Notes under the pieces: model-generated
The model's input: the letters and a program-made list of their open reading frames with translations, nothing else
What the model was told of the DNA's origin: nothing
The model's database searches: none
Part shown: positions 43,532 to 52,867 of the stretch, in pieces
Position numbering within the stretch: position 1 is the first letter of the stretch
Layout: each line of letters starts with the position of its first letter
Program-made: the position numbers and the translations under genes
NCBI GenBank assembly: GCA_964560875.1
Contig: CAZLMW010000027.1
Span: forward strand, 12,432-76,431
Direction: 5' to 3'
Source: CAZLMW01 sp964560875
GTDB lineage: Bacteria; Myxococcota_A; UBA9042
Length of the DNA stretch: 64,000 bases

Positions 43532-45022
43532 ATGCACCTGCGACTTCTCGCCACCACCGCGTGCGCCCTTGCTGTTGTCGCTTGTTCGGACGACGGCAGC
43601 ACGGACGCTTCCACCGACGCCGGTTCCGCTGACGGTTCTGCGGCCGATGCCCACGCGGGCGATTCGTCATCTGGCGGCGTTCCCACGACCTACGCGTTTA
43701 CGAGCAAGGTCGGCACTGGTTCGAGCGTGTCCTACAGCGGCCAGGTGCATCGCCACGTCCTCATCGGCGACCTCAAGATATGGGTCGGCGAGCTCACCCA
43801 GTCCGTTGACGGGGGCAAGGCCTACAAGGTCGGCGACGTGAAGAAGGCGCTGATGTTCTACTACGACTACAAGGGCGGGGAGGGCGGCAGTGTCCCGATC
43901 AAGCTCAAGACGACGCCGCCTCTTTTGCAGGTCAACTACGGGGACATCGGCGACGCGAGCCTCAAGGCCAAGATCGCCGGCAACGACGCCAAGGGGCAAC
44001 ACAAGGACTTCACCAAGAAGCTCGCTGGCTGGGCCGGGCAGACATCCGCCGAGGGGCTCGTCATCCACTGGTTTGACGCGCTCGACAAGCTGACGGTCGA
44101 CAGGATCGCGGGCAAAGTGGGCAAGGATCCGGCCGGCAAGGCGCTGGCCAAGGTGTTTGTGACCGAGTCCGGCCTCGACTTGCAGCAGCTGATCCAGAAG
44201 TTCCTGCTCGGCGCGGTCACCTTCTCGCAGGGGGCCGACGACTACCTCGACGACGACACCGACGGCAAAGGTCTGAAGACCCAGAACGTCAAACCGGACA
44301 AGGATGGCAAGCCGTACACGACGCTCGAACACCAGTGGGACGAGGGCTTTGGCTACTTCGGCGCCGCCCGCGATTACGGCGACTACACCGACGACGAAAT
44401 CGCCGCGAAAGGCGGCCGCGATGGCTGGAAGAGCGGCTACCACGACACCGACGGCGACGGGAAGATCGACCTCAAGTCCGAGTACAACTTCGGCCACGCG
44501 CTCAACTGTGCCAAGCGCGACCGGGGCTCCAAGGACATCGCCGCCACGAACTACACCAAGGAGGCGTTCGACGCGTTCCTGGTCGGCCGCACGATCATCG
44601 GCAACGCGGCGGGCAACGAGCTCACACCGGGCGAGATGAAGGCGCTGCTTGCCCAGCGCGATATCATCGTTTCGACCTGGGAAAAGTGCGCCGCCGCGAC
44701 CGCGGTCCACTACATCAACGAGACGCTGGGTGACATGAGCAAGTTCGGCACCGCCGACTACGCGTTCTACGACCACGCCAAACACTGGTCGGAGCTCAAA
44801 GGCTTCGCCCTCAGCTTGCAGTTCTCGCGTCATTCGCCGCTCAAGGCTGCGTTCGCCGATGTGCACACCAAGATCGGTGACGCCCCCGTGCTGGCCAGCG
44901 CCGACAAGGCCGCGATCGACGCGTACAAGAAGGCGCTCGTGGACGCGCGCAAGCTCATCGGGGACGCCTACGCGTTCGACGCCAAGCTCCTCGGCGACGA
45001 CAAAGGCGCCAACGGGTGGTAG
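43532..45022 (+). CDS. DUF4856-type iron-operon lipoprotein
   Basis: The 496-residue protein has a lipobox (ALAVVAC) and an Asp/Ser/Ala spacer. The mature part shows the DUF4856 wording: a helical fold with LEHQWDEGFGYFGAARDYGD and later AKHWSELKGFALSLQFSRHS. Proteins of this family occur next to imelysin-like peptidase-fold proteins in iron-regulated loci. An internal DTDGDGKIDLKSEYNF segment resembles a calcium-binding loop. It is the first gene after the Fur-like sites and is followed by the imelysin-like gene after 37 bases. Its exact biochemical role is unknown. Confidence 0.87.
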   Translation: MHLRLLATTACALAVVACSDDGSTDASTDAGSADGSAADAHAGDSSSGGVPTTYAFTSKVGTGSSVSYSGQVHRHVLIGDLKIWVGELTQSVDGGKAYKVGDVKKALMFYYDYKGGEGGSVPIKLKTTPPLLQVNYGDIGDASLKAKIAGNDAKGQHKDFTKKLAGWAGQTSAEGLVIHWFDALDKLTVDRIAGKVGKDPAGKALAKVFVTESGLDLQQLIQKFLLGAVTFSQGADDYLDDDTDGKGLKTQNVKPDKDGKPYTTLEHQWDEGFGYFGAARDYGDYTDDEIAAKGGRDGWKSGYHDTDGDGKIDLKSEYNFGHALNCAKRDRGSKDIAATNYTKEAFDAFLVGRTIIGNAAGNELTPGEMKALLAQRDIIVSTWEKCAAATAVHYINETLGDMSKFGTADYAFYDHAKHWSELKGFALSLQFSRHSPLKAAFADVHTKIGDAPVLASADKAAIDAYKKALVDARKLIGDAYAFDAKLLGDDKGANGW

Positions 45023-45059
45023 ATCGCCCTGCGAATTCGCCGAAGTTGGGGAGGCTGTG

Positions 45060-46259
45060 ATGCCCGGTGTCCGTACTTTCACAGGTTGGTTGGCAGCGCT
45101 TGCCTTCGCGGCCGGGTTCGTTGGATGCGGTGAGGAAGGGGCCACGAAGCCGTCCTTTGACGCGACGGAGCTTGTCGCCAACGTCGCTGACAACATCGTT
45201 ATCCCGGCGGTCATTGAGCTCGATGACAAGACCAAGGCGCTCTACAAGGCGACAAACGCCTGGTGCAAGGCCGCTGGGACGGCTACCGAAGACGCTGAGC
45301 GCGCCAAGGCCCGAGTCGCATGGCGCGCCGTCATGGCGGTTTGGCAGCGCGTTGAGCTGATGAAGTTTGGCCCGCTCGCGGTCAGCGATGGTGCTGCGGC
45401 GCGCGACGACATCTATTCGTGGCCGACGGTCAGCGCGTGCGCGGTCGACCAGGGGGTCGCCAAGCTCCGGCTGGAGCCCGATTTCCCGATCAAGGACGCG
45501 CTGGCGAACTGGCGGGGGCTGGATGCGATGGAATACCTGCTGTGGGCGCCAAACCTCGACTCGCAGTGCCCGGAGATGGCCAAACCGCCCAACTGGGAGA
45601 CGCTGCCCAAGCCCGACCGCGCCAAAGCTCGCTGCAACTATGCGGCGCTCGTTGCGCTGGACCTCGGCGGACGTACCGCTGTGCTGAAGGACTCGTGGGC
45701 GGTCAGCAGCGGCAACTACCTCGGCAAATTCAAGCGGTTCGGCAGCGGTGGCGTCTTCGACTCGCCGCAAGCGGCGGAAAACGCCATCAGCGACGGCTTC
45801 TTCTATCTCGATAAGTACACCAAGGACCGGAAGCTCGGCGCGCCGGCAGGGAAATTCGAAAACGCGTGCGGGACCAGGGACGTCGGCTGCGCCAAGGCCG
45901 CCGAGAGCCCCTGGGCACATGCCGGAAAGGCTCACCTGCAGGCCAACCTCGACGCGTTTTCAGCGCTCTTCAACGGCAAAGAGGCGGCCACCGGCAAAGG
46001 CACCGGCGTCGGTTTCGTCACCCACCTGGAGTCGGCCGGTCACAACAAGCTCGCCGACGCCATCAACGCCGACATCACCGCCGCGAAGGCCGCCGTCGAT
46101 GCCATTCCCGTGAGCGTGTTTGACGCCGCGACCAACGGCCGCGACAAGCTCGTGACCGCGCACACGGCCATCAAGAAGATCGTCGACATCCTCAAGGCCG
46201 ATTTCCTGCTCGCCATCTCCCTCGACCTGCCCTCGGAGGCCGCCGGCGATGCCGATTGA
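45060..46259 (+). CDS. Imelysin-like iron-regulated lipoprotein (IrpA group)
   Basis: The 399-residue protein has a lipobox (AAGFVGC). The helical body carries the imelysin-family signature in the variant GLDAMEYLLWAPN, where the classic GxHxxE is GxDxxE, as in the IrpA-type subgroup. A second landmark is VLKDSWAVSSGNYLGKFKRF. Despite the name, these proteins are not proven peptidases and are thought to bind iron or haem at the outer membrane. ATG 45060 has GGGAGG five bases upstream. It overlaps the start of the desaturase/receptor fusion gene by 11 bases. Confidence 0.9.
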   Translation: MPGVRTFTGWLAALAFAAGFVGCGEEGATKPSFDATELVANVADNIVIPAVIELDDKTKALYKATNAWCKAAGTATEDAERAKARVAWRAVMAVWQRVELMKFGPLAVSDGAAARDDIYSWPTVSACAVDQGVAKLRLEPDFPIKDALANWRGLDAMEYLLWAPNLDSQCPEMAKPPNWETLPKPDRAKARCNYAALVALDLGGRTAVLKDSWAVSSGNYLGKFKRFGSGGVFDSPQAAENAISDGFFYLDKYTKDRKLGAPAGKFENACGTRDVGCAKAAESPWAHAGKAHLQANLDAFSALFNGKEAATGKGTGVGFVTHLESAGHNKLADAINADITAAKAAVDAIPVSVFDAATNGRDKLVTAHTAIKKIVDILKADFLLAISLDLPSEAAGDAD

Positions 46260-49200
46260 CGCCTTGAGGTGGAGCGTTGCCGGCGCAGCGCGCGCAATGG
46301 CCGACATCTTCGGGCCCTTGTGGGATCCGACCCAGCGCATCTTTGTGCCGTTTCTGGTAGGCGGCATCGCGATCGCGCTGATCGCCGCGATGGTCTCCGG
46401 TCGCAACACATCGGCGCTGTTCTCCCCATCTCTGTTTTCCCGTTCGCTTTGGTGGCATCCGTCCGCACGCATGGACTACCGACTTTGGCTTCTCAAGCGG
46501 ATCGGACGCGTCGTTGGTCTGCTCGGCTTGCCGTTGGGCGCGTTTGCCATCGCGGCGGCTGTGCTGCGGGCCCTCAATTCCGGGCTTGGAGCGACGTCAC
46601 CCCTGCAAAACGCCGAGATTCCGGGGTGGATCGCGACCGTCTGCTTCTCTGCGGTCCTTTTTATCTGCTGGGACGCGAGTCGCTTCGCTTTGCACTGGGC
46701 CGCCCATCGCGTGCCCTGGTTGTGGTCGCTCCACCAGGTACATCATTCCGCCGAGGTACTCACACCGATGACGCTGTACCGCGGCCATCCCATCGAGGCG
46801 CTGCTGTTCAACCTGCGCGGCGTGCTCGTGACCGGGTCGCTCACCGGCGTCTTCTTTTGGTTGTTCGGCTCACGAGCGGTCGCGTGGCAGATCCTTGGCG
46901 TCGACGCGCTCGGGTTCACGTTCAACGCGCTCGGCGGCAACTTGCGCCACTCGCCCGTCTGGATCAGCTACGGGCCGCGCCTCGAGAGATGGCTCATCAG
47001 CCCGGTGATGCACCAGCTGCACCACACGCCCGCCTGCTGCCACACCAACCTCGGCACCTGGCTGGCCGTCTGGGACCGTCTTGCGGGAACCCTCGAGCCC
47101 GCCGGTGAGCGACGTGAGCTGACGTTTGGCCTGCCCGACGACGTGCTCAACCACCGGCCGCGTTCGGTCGTCTCGTCGCTGCTCGATCCCCTTGGCCTGC
47201 GTCCCCGTCACGCGGCCGCCGCCATCGCCATCGCCGCTGCGACCCTGATCGCCGTCATGTTCGGGACCGCCGGCAGCGCGCAAGCCCAGGTCGTCACGAA
47301 GCTCCCCGCCGCCGTGACACCGGTTAAAGCCAAGACTCCGGCAAAGGCCAAACGACGCGCCTACCGCCCGCGCCTCGCACGCATCGCCAAGGGCACCAAG
47401 AGGCTGCGCCGCATCACCGTCTTCGGCCGTCGCAAGAAACGCCGGGCGATGCCGGGTTCGGCCCACGAGATCGGCCCCAAGCAGCTGCAGCGCTTCGAGC
47501 ACAACGATCCCCACCGCGCGATCGCCGAAGCGCCCGGCGTGTATTTCCGCGAGGAAGACGGCTACGGACTGCGCCCCAACATCGGCATGCGCGGCGTCTC
47601 GGCCGAACGGTCCGCCAAGATCGCGCTGATGGAAGACGGCATCCCGATCGCGCCCGCCCCGTACGCAGCGCCCGCGGCCTATTACTTCCCGCTCGTCACC
47701 CGGATGGAGCGCATCGAGGTCCTCAAAGGGCCGGCCGCCATCCGCCATGGCCCCAACACCGTCGCCGGGGCCCTCAACCTGTCCTCGGCGCGGCCGCCTG
47801 ACCATCTGTCGCTGTTTGCGGATCTCGCTGGCGGCAACACGTTCTACCGAAAGGCGCACCTGCGTTACGGCGACCGCGCGGGCAGCTGGTCGTGGCTGAT
47901 CGAGGGCGTGCACCTGGGCTCGGACGGCTTCAAGGAGCTGTCGTACGGCGGCAAAGACAACACCTGGACGGGGTTTTCGAAGTACGACGGCAGCATCTCG
48001 CTCCGCTATCGGGCGCCTGCAGGGGCGCGGCGCCACACGTTGCTGCTGCGCATCGGGCATTCGCGCGAAACGTCCAATGAGACGTACACGGGACTGAGCC
48101 GCGACGACTTCGAGAAGACGCCTCAGAAGCGGTACACGGCGACGCACCTCGACGAGATGACGTGGCAACACAACAGTGTCCGGCTGATCGATGACATCGC
48201 GCTGACAAGCTCGTTCAACCTGCGGACGACGCTATACGTCAACGATTTCGCCCGCGATTGGCGCAAGCTGAACGGATTCACGGGGGACCGGTCGTTGGCC
48301 GATGTCGTCAAGGCGCCCACGTCGGGTGCCAACGCCATTTACTACAACGTGCTCAGCGGCAAATCGGACACCGTGACCGAATCGGAGCGCGTGGTTATCG
48401 GCACCAATGCGCGGACGTTCCGCGCTATGGGGCTTCAGCTGGCGCTGGACGGGACCGGTAAAGCGTTTGGGGTCGAACATGAGCTCGAGTTGGGTGTCCG
48501 CATTCATCGCGACGAGGTCGATCGCAAACAGCTCGAAGACTCGTACGCCATGCGGTCCAATGAGCTGGCCGAGCGCAAGGACCGCCCGATGACCCTCAGC
48601 GCGATGGCCTACGCAACCGCGTTCGCCGGATGGGTGCAGGACAGCATCAAAGTCGGCCACCTCACGGTGACCGCTGGGACGCGTTTGGAATTGGTGCAGA
48701 CCGACTGGCAAGACCGGCTCGACGGCAAAAACGACGCGGACGGCAGCTACAACGCGGTCATTCCGGGGCTCGGCGTGCTCTACAAGCTGTCCAAACCGTT
48801 GGCGTTGCTCGCGGGAGTCAATCGCGGATTCGTCCCGGTGGCGCCCGGGCAGCAGGGCAATGCGACGCCCGAATCGAGCTGGAACGGGGAGCTCGGCGCG
48901 CGCTGGACGGCCCGGCGGCTGCGCGGTGACGTCGTCGGGTTCTGGAGCGAGTACGGTAACTTGAAAGGAACATGCACCTTCAGCGCGGGCTGCAATCCTG
49001 CGGCGGTGGGCACGGAATTCAACGGCGGCGCGGTCCGCACGATGGGGCTCGAAGCGTCGGTCGAGACGTTGTTCAAGCCGGCCAAAGGTCTGCGCGTCCC
49101 GCTGCGGCTGAGCTACACGTTCACCAGGTCGCGTTTTCAGACCGCCTTCTTGTCGACAAATCCGCAGTGGGGGCGCATCGAGATCGGCGACGAGCAGCCG

Positions 49201-49569
49201 TATGTGCCGCCTCACCAACTCAGCGTGCAGGCGGGTATCGGTACGCGCCGCTGGGAGCTCAACGCGGCATACCGCTTCACCGCAGCGATGCGCGATTCGG
49301 CCGGGCAGGGCGACGACGGGTTGATGACCGATGCGGCGCACGTAATCGACGCGTCCGGCTCGTTCGCCATCAAGCGCTGGTTGAAGCTGTACGTGACCGT
49401 GAACAATGTGCTCGATGCCGTCTACGTGACCAGCCATCGGCCGTTCGGTGTGCGTCCCGGCATGACCCGGCTCGTCATCGGTGGCATCAAGCTGGACTGG
49501 TCGCCGCGGGCGCGGATCCCCGGGCCGAAGAAGCACCAGGGCAAGCCCACGGCAAAAGCTGTCGAATAG
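46249..49569 (+). CDS. Fusion of a sterol desaturase-type hydroxylase and a FecA-like TonB-dependent receptor
   Basis: The 1,106-residue protein starts with a fatty acid hydroxylase/sterol desaturase domain (about 1-295). It has several membrane helices and the di-iron histidine motifs HWAAH (149-153), HQVHH (162-166) and HQLHH (255-259). At about 318-346 an internal signal-peptide-like stretch (RHAAAAIAIAAATLIAVMFG ... AQAQ) occurs. After a basic linker, residues about 395-1106 form a TonB-dependent receptor: a plug with GLRPNIGMRGVSAERSAKIA and RMERIEVLKGPAAIRHGPNT, close to FecA-type ferric citrate receptors, and a beta-barrel ending in MTRLVIGGIKLDW. No start codon lies just before the inner signal; a GTG at 47143 is the nearest. 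It overlaps the imelysin-like gene. A single inner- plus outer-membrane chain is odd, so cleavage or internal initiation may release the receptor. Confidence 0.9.
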   Translation: MPIDALRWSVAGAARAMADIFGPLWDPTQRIFVPFLVGGIAIALIAAMVSGRNTSALFSPSLFSRSLWWHPSARMDYRLWLLKRIGRVVGLLGLPLGAFAIAAAVLRALNSGLGATSPLQNAEIPGWIATVCFSAVLFICWDASRFALHWAAHRVPWLWSLHQVHHSAEVLTPMTLYRGHPIEALLFNLRGVLVTGSLTGVFFWLFGSRAVAWQILGVDALGFTFNALGGNLRHSPVWISYGPRLERWLISPVMHQLHHTPACCHTNLGTWLAVWDRLAGTLEPAGERRELTFGLPDDVLNHRPRSVVSSLLDPLGLRPRHAAAAIAIAAATLIAVMFGTAGSAQAQVVTKLPAAVTPVKAKTPAKAKRRAYRPRLARIAKGTKRLRRITVFGRRKKRRAMPGSAHEIGPKQLQRFEHNDPHRAIAEAPGVYFREEDGYGLRPNIGMRGVSAERSAKIALMEDGIPIAPAPYAAPAAYYFPLVTRMERIEVLKGPAAIRHGPNTVAGALNLSSARPPDHLSLFADLAGGNTFYRKAHLRYGDRAGSWSWLIEGVHLGSDGFKELSYGGKDNTWTGFSKYDGSISLRYRAPAGARRHTLLLRIGHSRETSNETYTGLSRDDFEKTPQKRYTATHLDEMTWQHNSVRLIDDIALTSSFNLRTTLYVNDFARDWRKLNGFTGDRSLADVVKAPTSGANAIYYNVLSGKSDTVTESERVVIGTNARTFRAMGLQLALDGTGKAFGVEHELELGVRIHRDEVDRKQLEDSYAMRSNELAERKDRPMTLSAMAYATAFAGWVQDSIKVGHLTVTAGTRLELVQTDWQDRLDGKNDADGSYNAVIPGLGVLYKLSKPLALLAGVNRGFVPVAPGQQGNATPESSWNGELGARWTARRLRGDVVGFWSEYGNLKGTCTFSAGCNPAAVGTEFNGGAVRTMGLEASVETLFKPAKGLRVPLRLSYTFTRSRFQTAFLSTNPQWGRIEIGDEQPYVPPHQLSVQAGIGTRRWELNAAYRFTAAMRDSAGQGDDGLMTDAAHVIDASGSFAIKRWLKLYVTVNNVLDAVYVTSHRPFGVRPGMTRLVIGGIKLDWSPRARIPGPKKHQGKPTAKAVE

Positions 49570-49637
49570 TTCGGCGCGCGGCAGCGTCCTTTGCATGGTG
49601 GCCGGATTCCGCGGCCGCTACGCCCTGGGAGGACACC

Positions 49638-50552
49638 ATGCGCTCGCTCACCGTCGCCGCCGCCGTTGCTTCAATCGCCCTCGCCACAACGCTGCTCGCA
49701 CCTATCGAGGCCCAGGCGGCACGCAGCCGGCGCAAGGCCACCGCGAGCAAGACCCGTAGCAAAGCTCGAACAGTCCGCTCCACCAAGGCACGGCGGTCCA
49801 AGGTCAAGTCCAAGCGTCGTGCCAAGAGAGCGCGCCACATGCCCGCCCCCCGCGGTGCGCCACGGTCTTTGCCGTTCCGCCCCGGTGAACGCCTCACCTA
49901 CGAGGTGACCTGGCTCGGCGTGCCCGTTGCCACCGCCACATTCGAGGTCGGGCCCGCGTCCCGGCATCGCGGCAGACCGGCATGGAAGTTCCGCATGCGC
50001 GCCAACACCAACAAGTACGCCGACGCCATCTACAAGGTGCGCGATGACATGCACAGCTGGGCAAACGCGCGGATGACCCGCTCTGTCCACTTCCGCAAGA
50101 AGCAGCGCGAAGGCAGCTACCACCGCGACGTGAAGCTGCACTTCGACCACCGCCGCGGCCGCATCATCTACCAGAACCAGTGGCGCAAATACCCGCCACG
50201 TAAGCTGTACAAGGACAGCTACGACCCGCTCGCGCTCGTCTACGGGTTCCGCCGCTACAAGGTCACCAAGCCCGGCAAGATGGAGATGAGCGCCACCGAT
50301 GGCCTCAAGACCATTCGCGCTGACGTGCATGTGCTGGGCCGCGAAAACGTCACGGTCGGCGACGTGGTCTACCGCTGTTGGAAGGTGCAGCCCCAGCTCA
50401 AGGACGTCGGCGGGATCTTCAAGCGCAGCAATAACGCGAAGATGACCGTTTGGTTCTCCGACGACGACCACCGCGTGCCGGTCAAGCTCGAGTCCGAGGT
50501 CATCATCGGCTCGTTCGTCGCGACGCTGAAAAAGGTCGAGGGCGCGCGCTAG
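49638..50552 (+). CDS. DUF3108 periplasmic protein
   Basis: The 304-residue protein has a Sec signal peptide (IALATTLLAPIEAQA) and a strongly basic Lys/Arg/Thr/Ser stretch (about 30-70). The DUF3108 domain follows: PFRPGERLTYEVTWLGVPVA, RGRPAWKFRMRANTNKYADA, DPLALVYGFR and the closing VWFSDDDHRVPVKLESEVIIG. Its function is unknown; family members are periplasmic. ATG 49638 has GGGAGG six bases upstream. It follows the receptor fusion by 68 bases and is probably the last gene of the iron operon. Confidence 0.88.
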   Translation: MRSLTVAAAVASIALATTLLAPIEAQAARSRRKATASKTRSKARTVRSTKARRSKVKSKRRAKRARHMPAPRGAPRSLPFRPGERLTYEVTWLGVPVATATFEVGPASRHRGRPAWKFRMRANTNKYADAIYKVRDDMHSWANARMTRSVHFRKKQREGSYHRDVKLHFDHRRGRIIYQNQWRKYPPRKLYKDSYDPLALVYGFRRYKVTKPGKMEMSATDGLKTIRADVHVLGRENVTVGDVVYRCWKVQPQLKDVGGIFKRSNNAKMTVWFSDDDHRVPVKLESEVIIGSFVATLKKVEGAR

Positions 50553-50701
50553 AATTCAGCTTCAAACACCACGCAGACTTGATTGGGGTCGTGCAAACGG
50601 CGGCAACGCACCACAGACATTGCGAAACAAGCGTTGGGAACAGTTCGTGTTGCCCTATGATGGTCGTGTCGCCGTTGCTGCGAGCGGCGCGAAGGAGAGC
50701 C

Positions 50702-51136
50702 ATGATGGGCGTATTCGAATGGTCCCCGGTCTATGAGACCGGCGTCGAGTCGATCGACACACAGCATCGCTACCTGATGGACATGGTCAACGACATGTTC
50801 GCCGCCGTCGTGCTGGACAACGGCGAAGCGGTTATCGACATGATGCTCGACCGCCTCGTCAAATACACCCGGCGCCATTTCGCGTTCGAAGAAGCCCTGT
50901 TGCGCCGCGGCGGCGACCCCGGATACGACGAGCACTGCGCCAAACATCGGGAGCTGCTCGGCGAGGTCGAAGAGCTGGCGGCGCGGCGCGGAAATGGCAG
51001 TCAACACGTAGACGAAGACACCCTTGACCTGCTTTGTGACTGGCTGACCTGTCATATCCGCGACGAGGACACCGCGCATGCGAGGTACATGCGCCGCGGC
51101 AGTCGCTTGAGCGTGGTCGAATCGGTCGCCGCGTAA
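50702..51136 (+). CDS. Bacteriohemerythrin
   Basis: The 144-residue protein (143 if the second ATG at 50705 is used) shows the hemerythrin metal-ligand pattern: IDTQHRYLMDMVN, TRRHFAFEEALL, DEHCAKHRELL and CHIRDEDTAHARYM, enough His/Glu/Asp ligands for a di-iron, oxygen-binding site. AAGGAGA precedes the start. Bacteriohemerythrins bind or sense O2 and often help supply oxygen or sense redox state. It lies after the iron operon on the same strand but 150 bases away, so co-transcription is uncertain. Confidence 0.92.
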   Translation: MMGVFEWSPVYETGVESIDTQHRYLMDMVNDMFAAVVLDNGEAVIDMMLDRLVKYTRRHFAFEEALLRRGGDPGYDEHCAKHRELLGEVEELAARRGNGSQHVDEDTLDLLCDWLTCHIRDEDTAHARYMRRGSRLSVVESVAA

Positions 51137-51205
51137 CCTGTCCAACGATCGGCCCACGCCAGTGCGGCCCCTTGCGCACTGGCCGCGTGAGCGTACGATT
51201 CGCTT

Positions 51206-51583
51206 ATGGCCAAAGCACCCGAGATTGGACCGTTCGGCGCGGCAATTCCGCCAGACGCCGAGGTCAAGCATGCAGACGACGACCTCGCGACCTTTCGTGC
51301 GAATGCGCGGATAGCCGATGTCATCGCGTTCTACGAAGCGGTCTACGGTCCCACCGAGGGGCTGGACGTCGCCGCCAATCGTGATGCTGACCCGATCAGC
51401 GTATGCGTCACATCCGGGCCGAAGTGCCCCGACGCCCAGTTCGCGATGATCACCGCGGTCGCCGTGCCGAAAGAAGCCAAGCAGGTCGACATCGTCATCA
51501 CACGCCGCGAAGACGAAGAAGAAGACGACTACCCGGACAGCAGCCCCTGGGCCGAGCCGGAAGGTCCTCCGCCCGCTACTTGA
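51206..51583 (+). CDS. Small acidic protein of unknown function
   Basis: The 125-residue protein has no signal peptide and an acidic, Pro-rich tail (EDEEEDDYPDSSPWAEPEG). The N-terminal part (DLATFRANARIADVIAFYEA) could be a small alpha/beta fold. I recognise no family. Its TGA overlaps the ATG of the next gene (TGATG), so the two genes are translationally coupled and their products may act together. Confidence 0.72.
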   Translation: MAKAPEIGPFGAAIPPDAEVKHADDDLATFRANARIADVIAFYEAVYGPTEGLDVAANRDADPISVCVTSGPKCPDAQFAMITAVAVPKEAKQVDIVITRREDEEEDDYPDSSPWAEPEGPPPAT

Positions 51584-52371
51584 TGATGTCGCCGACGCCG
51601 CAAATCAAGCGACTCGCGGCTGTGGTCGCCGTGGTGCTGGGGCTGTCGCTCGTCGCCTCAGCCCGTTGTGTCAACCCAGATCCACCCGAACGGAAGCCAA
51701 CCGAGAGCGACGCCATCGCGATGCTGCGGCTGATGAACGACTCGGAGCGTCTTGTCACTGAGCTCGACAAGGATCCCACGTACGTACGCGACTCCGTCGA
51801 CACTCCGCTCACGGCGGACGAGCGAAGTCGGACAGTCGGCGCGTTCGCCACGTTCATCGATCACGACCTGGCATTTATGTCCTTCAGAGACATGTTTCTC
51901 GATGCGTGGCGTGTCCCGAAAGATGACGAGGTGCGCCTCTACTTGCTGGCGCTGGGGACCGGCGCACATGCCGCCCAGCTCCGGGCGCGGCTCAAGCCGA
52001 TTTCGCTGATCGGGCGCAACGACATCGCGCCGTGGCTGGGCGACACGCGATGGCGCGGATCGGGCAAGCATCTCATCAAGGAAGCGGACCTCGACGTCGT
52101 GCTGCCCAAGCTGCGGTCGGGCGACATCATCGTGGAGCGTCGCAACTGGTACCTGAGCAACCTCGGCCGGCCGGGATTTTCGCCCCACGCGGCGTTGTTC
52201 CTTGGAACACCGGCGGAGCTGGTGGCGCATTTCGACAGCGACGCGGATGTGATCAAACGTCTTGGTGGCCCGTTCACGGCGTTCCTGAAAAACACGGGCG
52301 AGAGACCCGATTCGCGGAGGACCGATGGCGACCTTGCACATGTTGCGGCATGCAAAGAGCAGCTGGGATGA
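51583..52371 (+). CDS. Exported YiiX/NlpC-P60-like protein, C-terminus probably truncated
   Basis: The 262-residue protein has a signal peptide (AAVVAVVLGLSLVASARC, where the cysteine could be a lipobox). It ends in a domain with VLPKLRSGDIIVERRNWYLS and PGFSPHAALFLGT. The 'L..GDI...R......GF..HAAL..G' wording is that of permuted papain-like YiiX/NlpC-P60 proteins. The catalytic cysteine expected after the histidine block is not seen. The last 47 bases overlap the SixA gene in another frame (FLKNTGERPDSRRTDGDLAH), which suggests that the original C-terminus has been lost. Confidence 0.75.
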   Translation: MMSPTPQIKRLAAVVAVVLGLSLVASARCVNPDPPERKPTESDAIAMLRLMNDSERLVTELDKDPTYVRDSVDTPLTADERSRTVGAFATFIDHDLAFMSFRDMFLDAWRVPKDDEVRLYLLALGTGAHAAQLRARLKPISLIGRNDIAPWLGDTRWRGSGKHLIKEADLDVVLPKLRSGDIIVERRNWYLSNLGRPGFSPHAALFLGTPAELVAHFDSDADVIKRLGGPFTAFLKNTGERPDSRRTDGDLAHVAACKEQLG

Positions 52372-52837
52372 CCCGTCACTGCGCGACCACGACAGGCCGC
52401 TGGACGACCGCGGAGAGCGCGCTGCGGTCTTGATGGGCGCGTACATGCAGCAGGAAGGGATCGCGCCGGACCTGATCTTGTGTTCATCGGCACAACGCAC
52501 GCGGCAGACGCTCAAGGGGTTGCTGCCCTACCTGCCCGACACGACCGACGTGCGCATCGAGCCCCGCATCTACGAGTCGGGGACGATGGGCCTGTTCGAG
52601 CTGGCCGCAGCGGTTGATGACGGCGTCGAAGACCTGCTGATGATCGGTCACAATCCCGGCACGCACATGCTGGTGTGCAACCTCGCCGGGTCCGGCCACC
52701 CCGACCTTCTCGACGCAATTCGCTTCAAATACCCGACCGCCGGTCTAGCTTCCATCCGGTTTCAAGGACCGTTGTCTTCGATGCGTGGCGGCGAAGGCGA
52801 GTTGGTTCGGTTCGCGGTGCCTAAGAAACTGGTGTGA
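52325..52837 (+). CDS. sixA: SixA-type phosphohistidine phosphatase
   Basis: The 170-residue protein is a histidine-phosphatase-superfamily member with the SixA features: MLRHAKSSWDD (RHG-type catalytic motif with His and Arg), CSSAQRTRQTL and LLMIGHNPGTH with the second histidine. SixA dephosphorylates histidine-phosphorylated proteins such as HPt domains or NPr. The start lies inside the preceding gene's tail (47-base overlap). No HPt or PTS gene is seen here. Confidence 0.92.
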   Translation: MATLHMLRHAKSSWDDPSLRDHDRPLDDRGERAAVLMGAYMQQEGIAPDLILCSSAQRTRQTLKGLLPYLPDTTDVRIEPRIYESGTMGLFELAAAVDDGVEDLLMIGHNPGTHMLVCNLAGSGHPDLLDAIRFKYPTAGLASIRFQGPLSSMRGGEGELVRFAVPKKLV

Positions 52838-52867
52838 CGCGTCGGTCCATCCGCCACGACAAGGATC

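Noticed and set aside
44859..45059. Upstream extension of the imelysin-like gene
   Set aside because: It lies inside the preceding gene in another frame; the start at 45060 has a strong ribosome-binding site and signal peptide.
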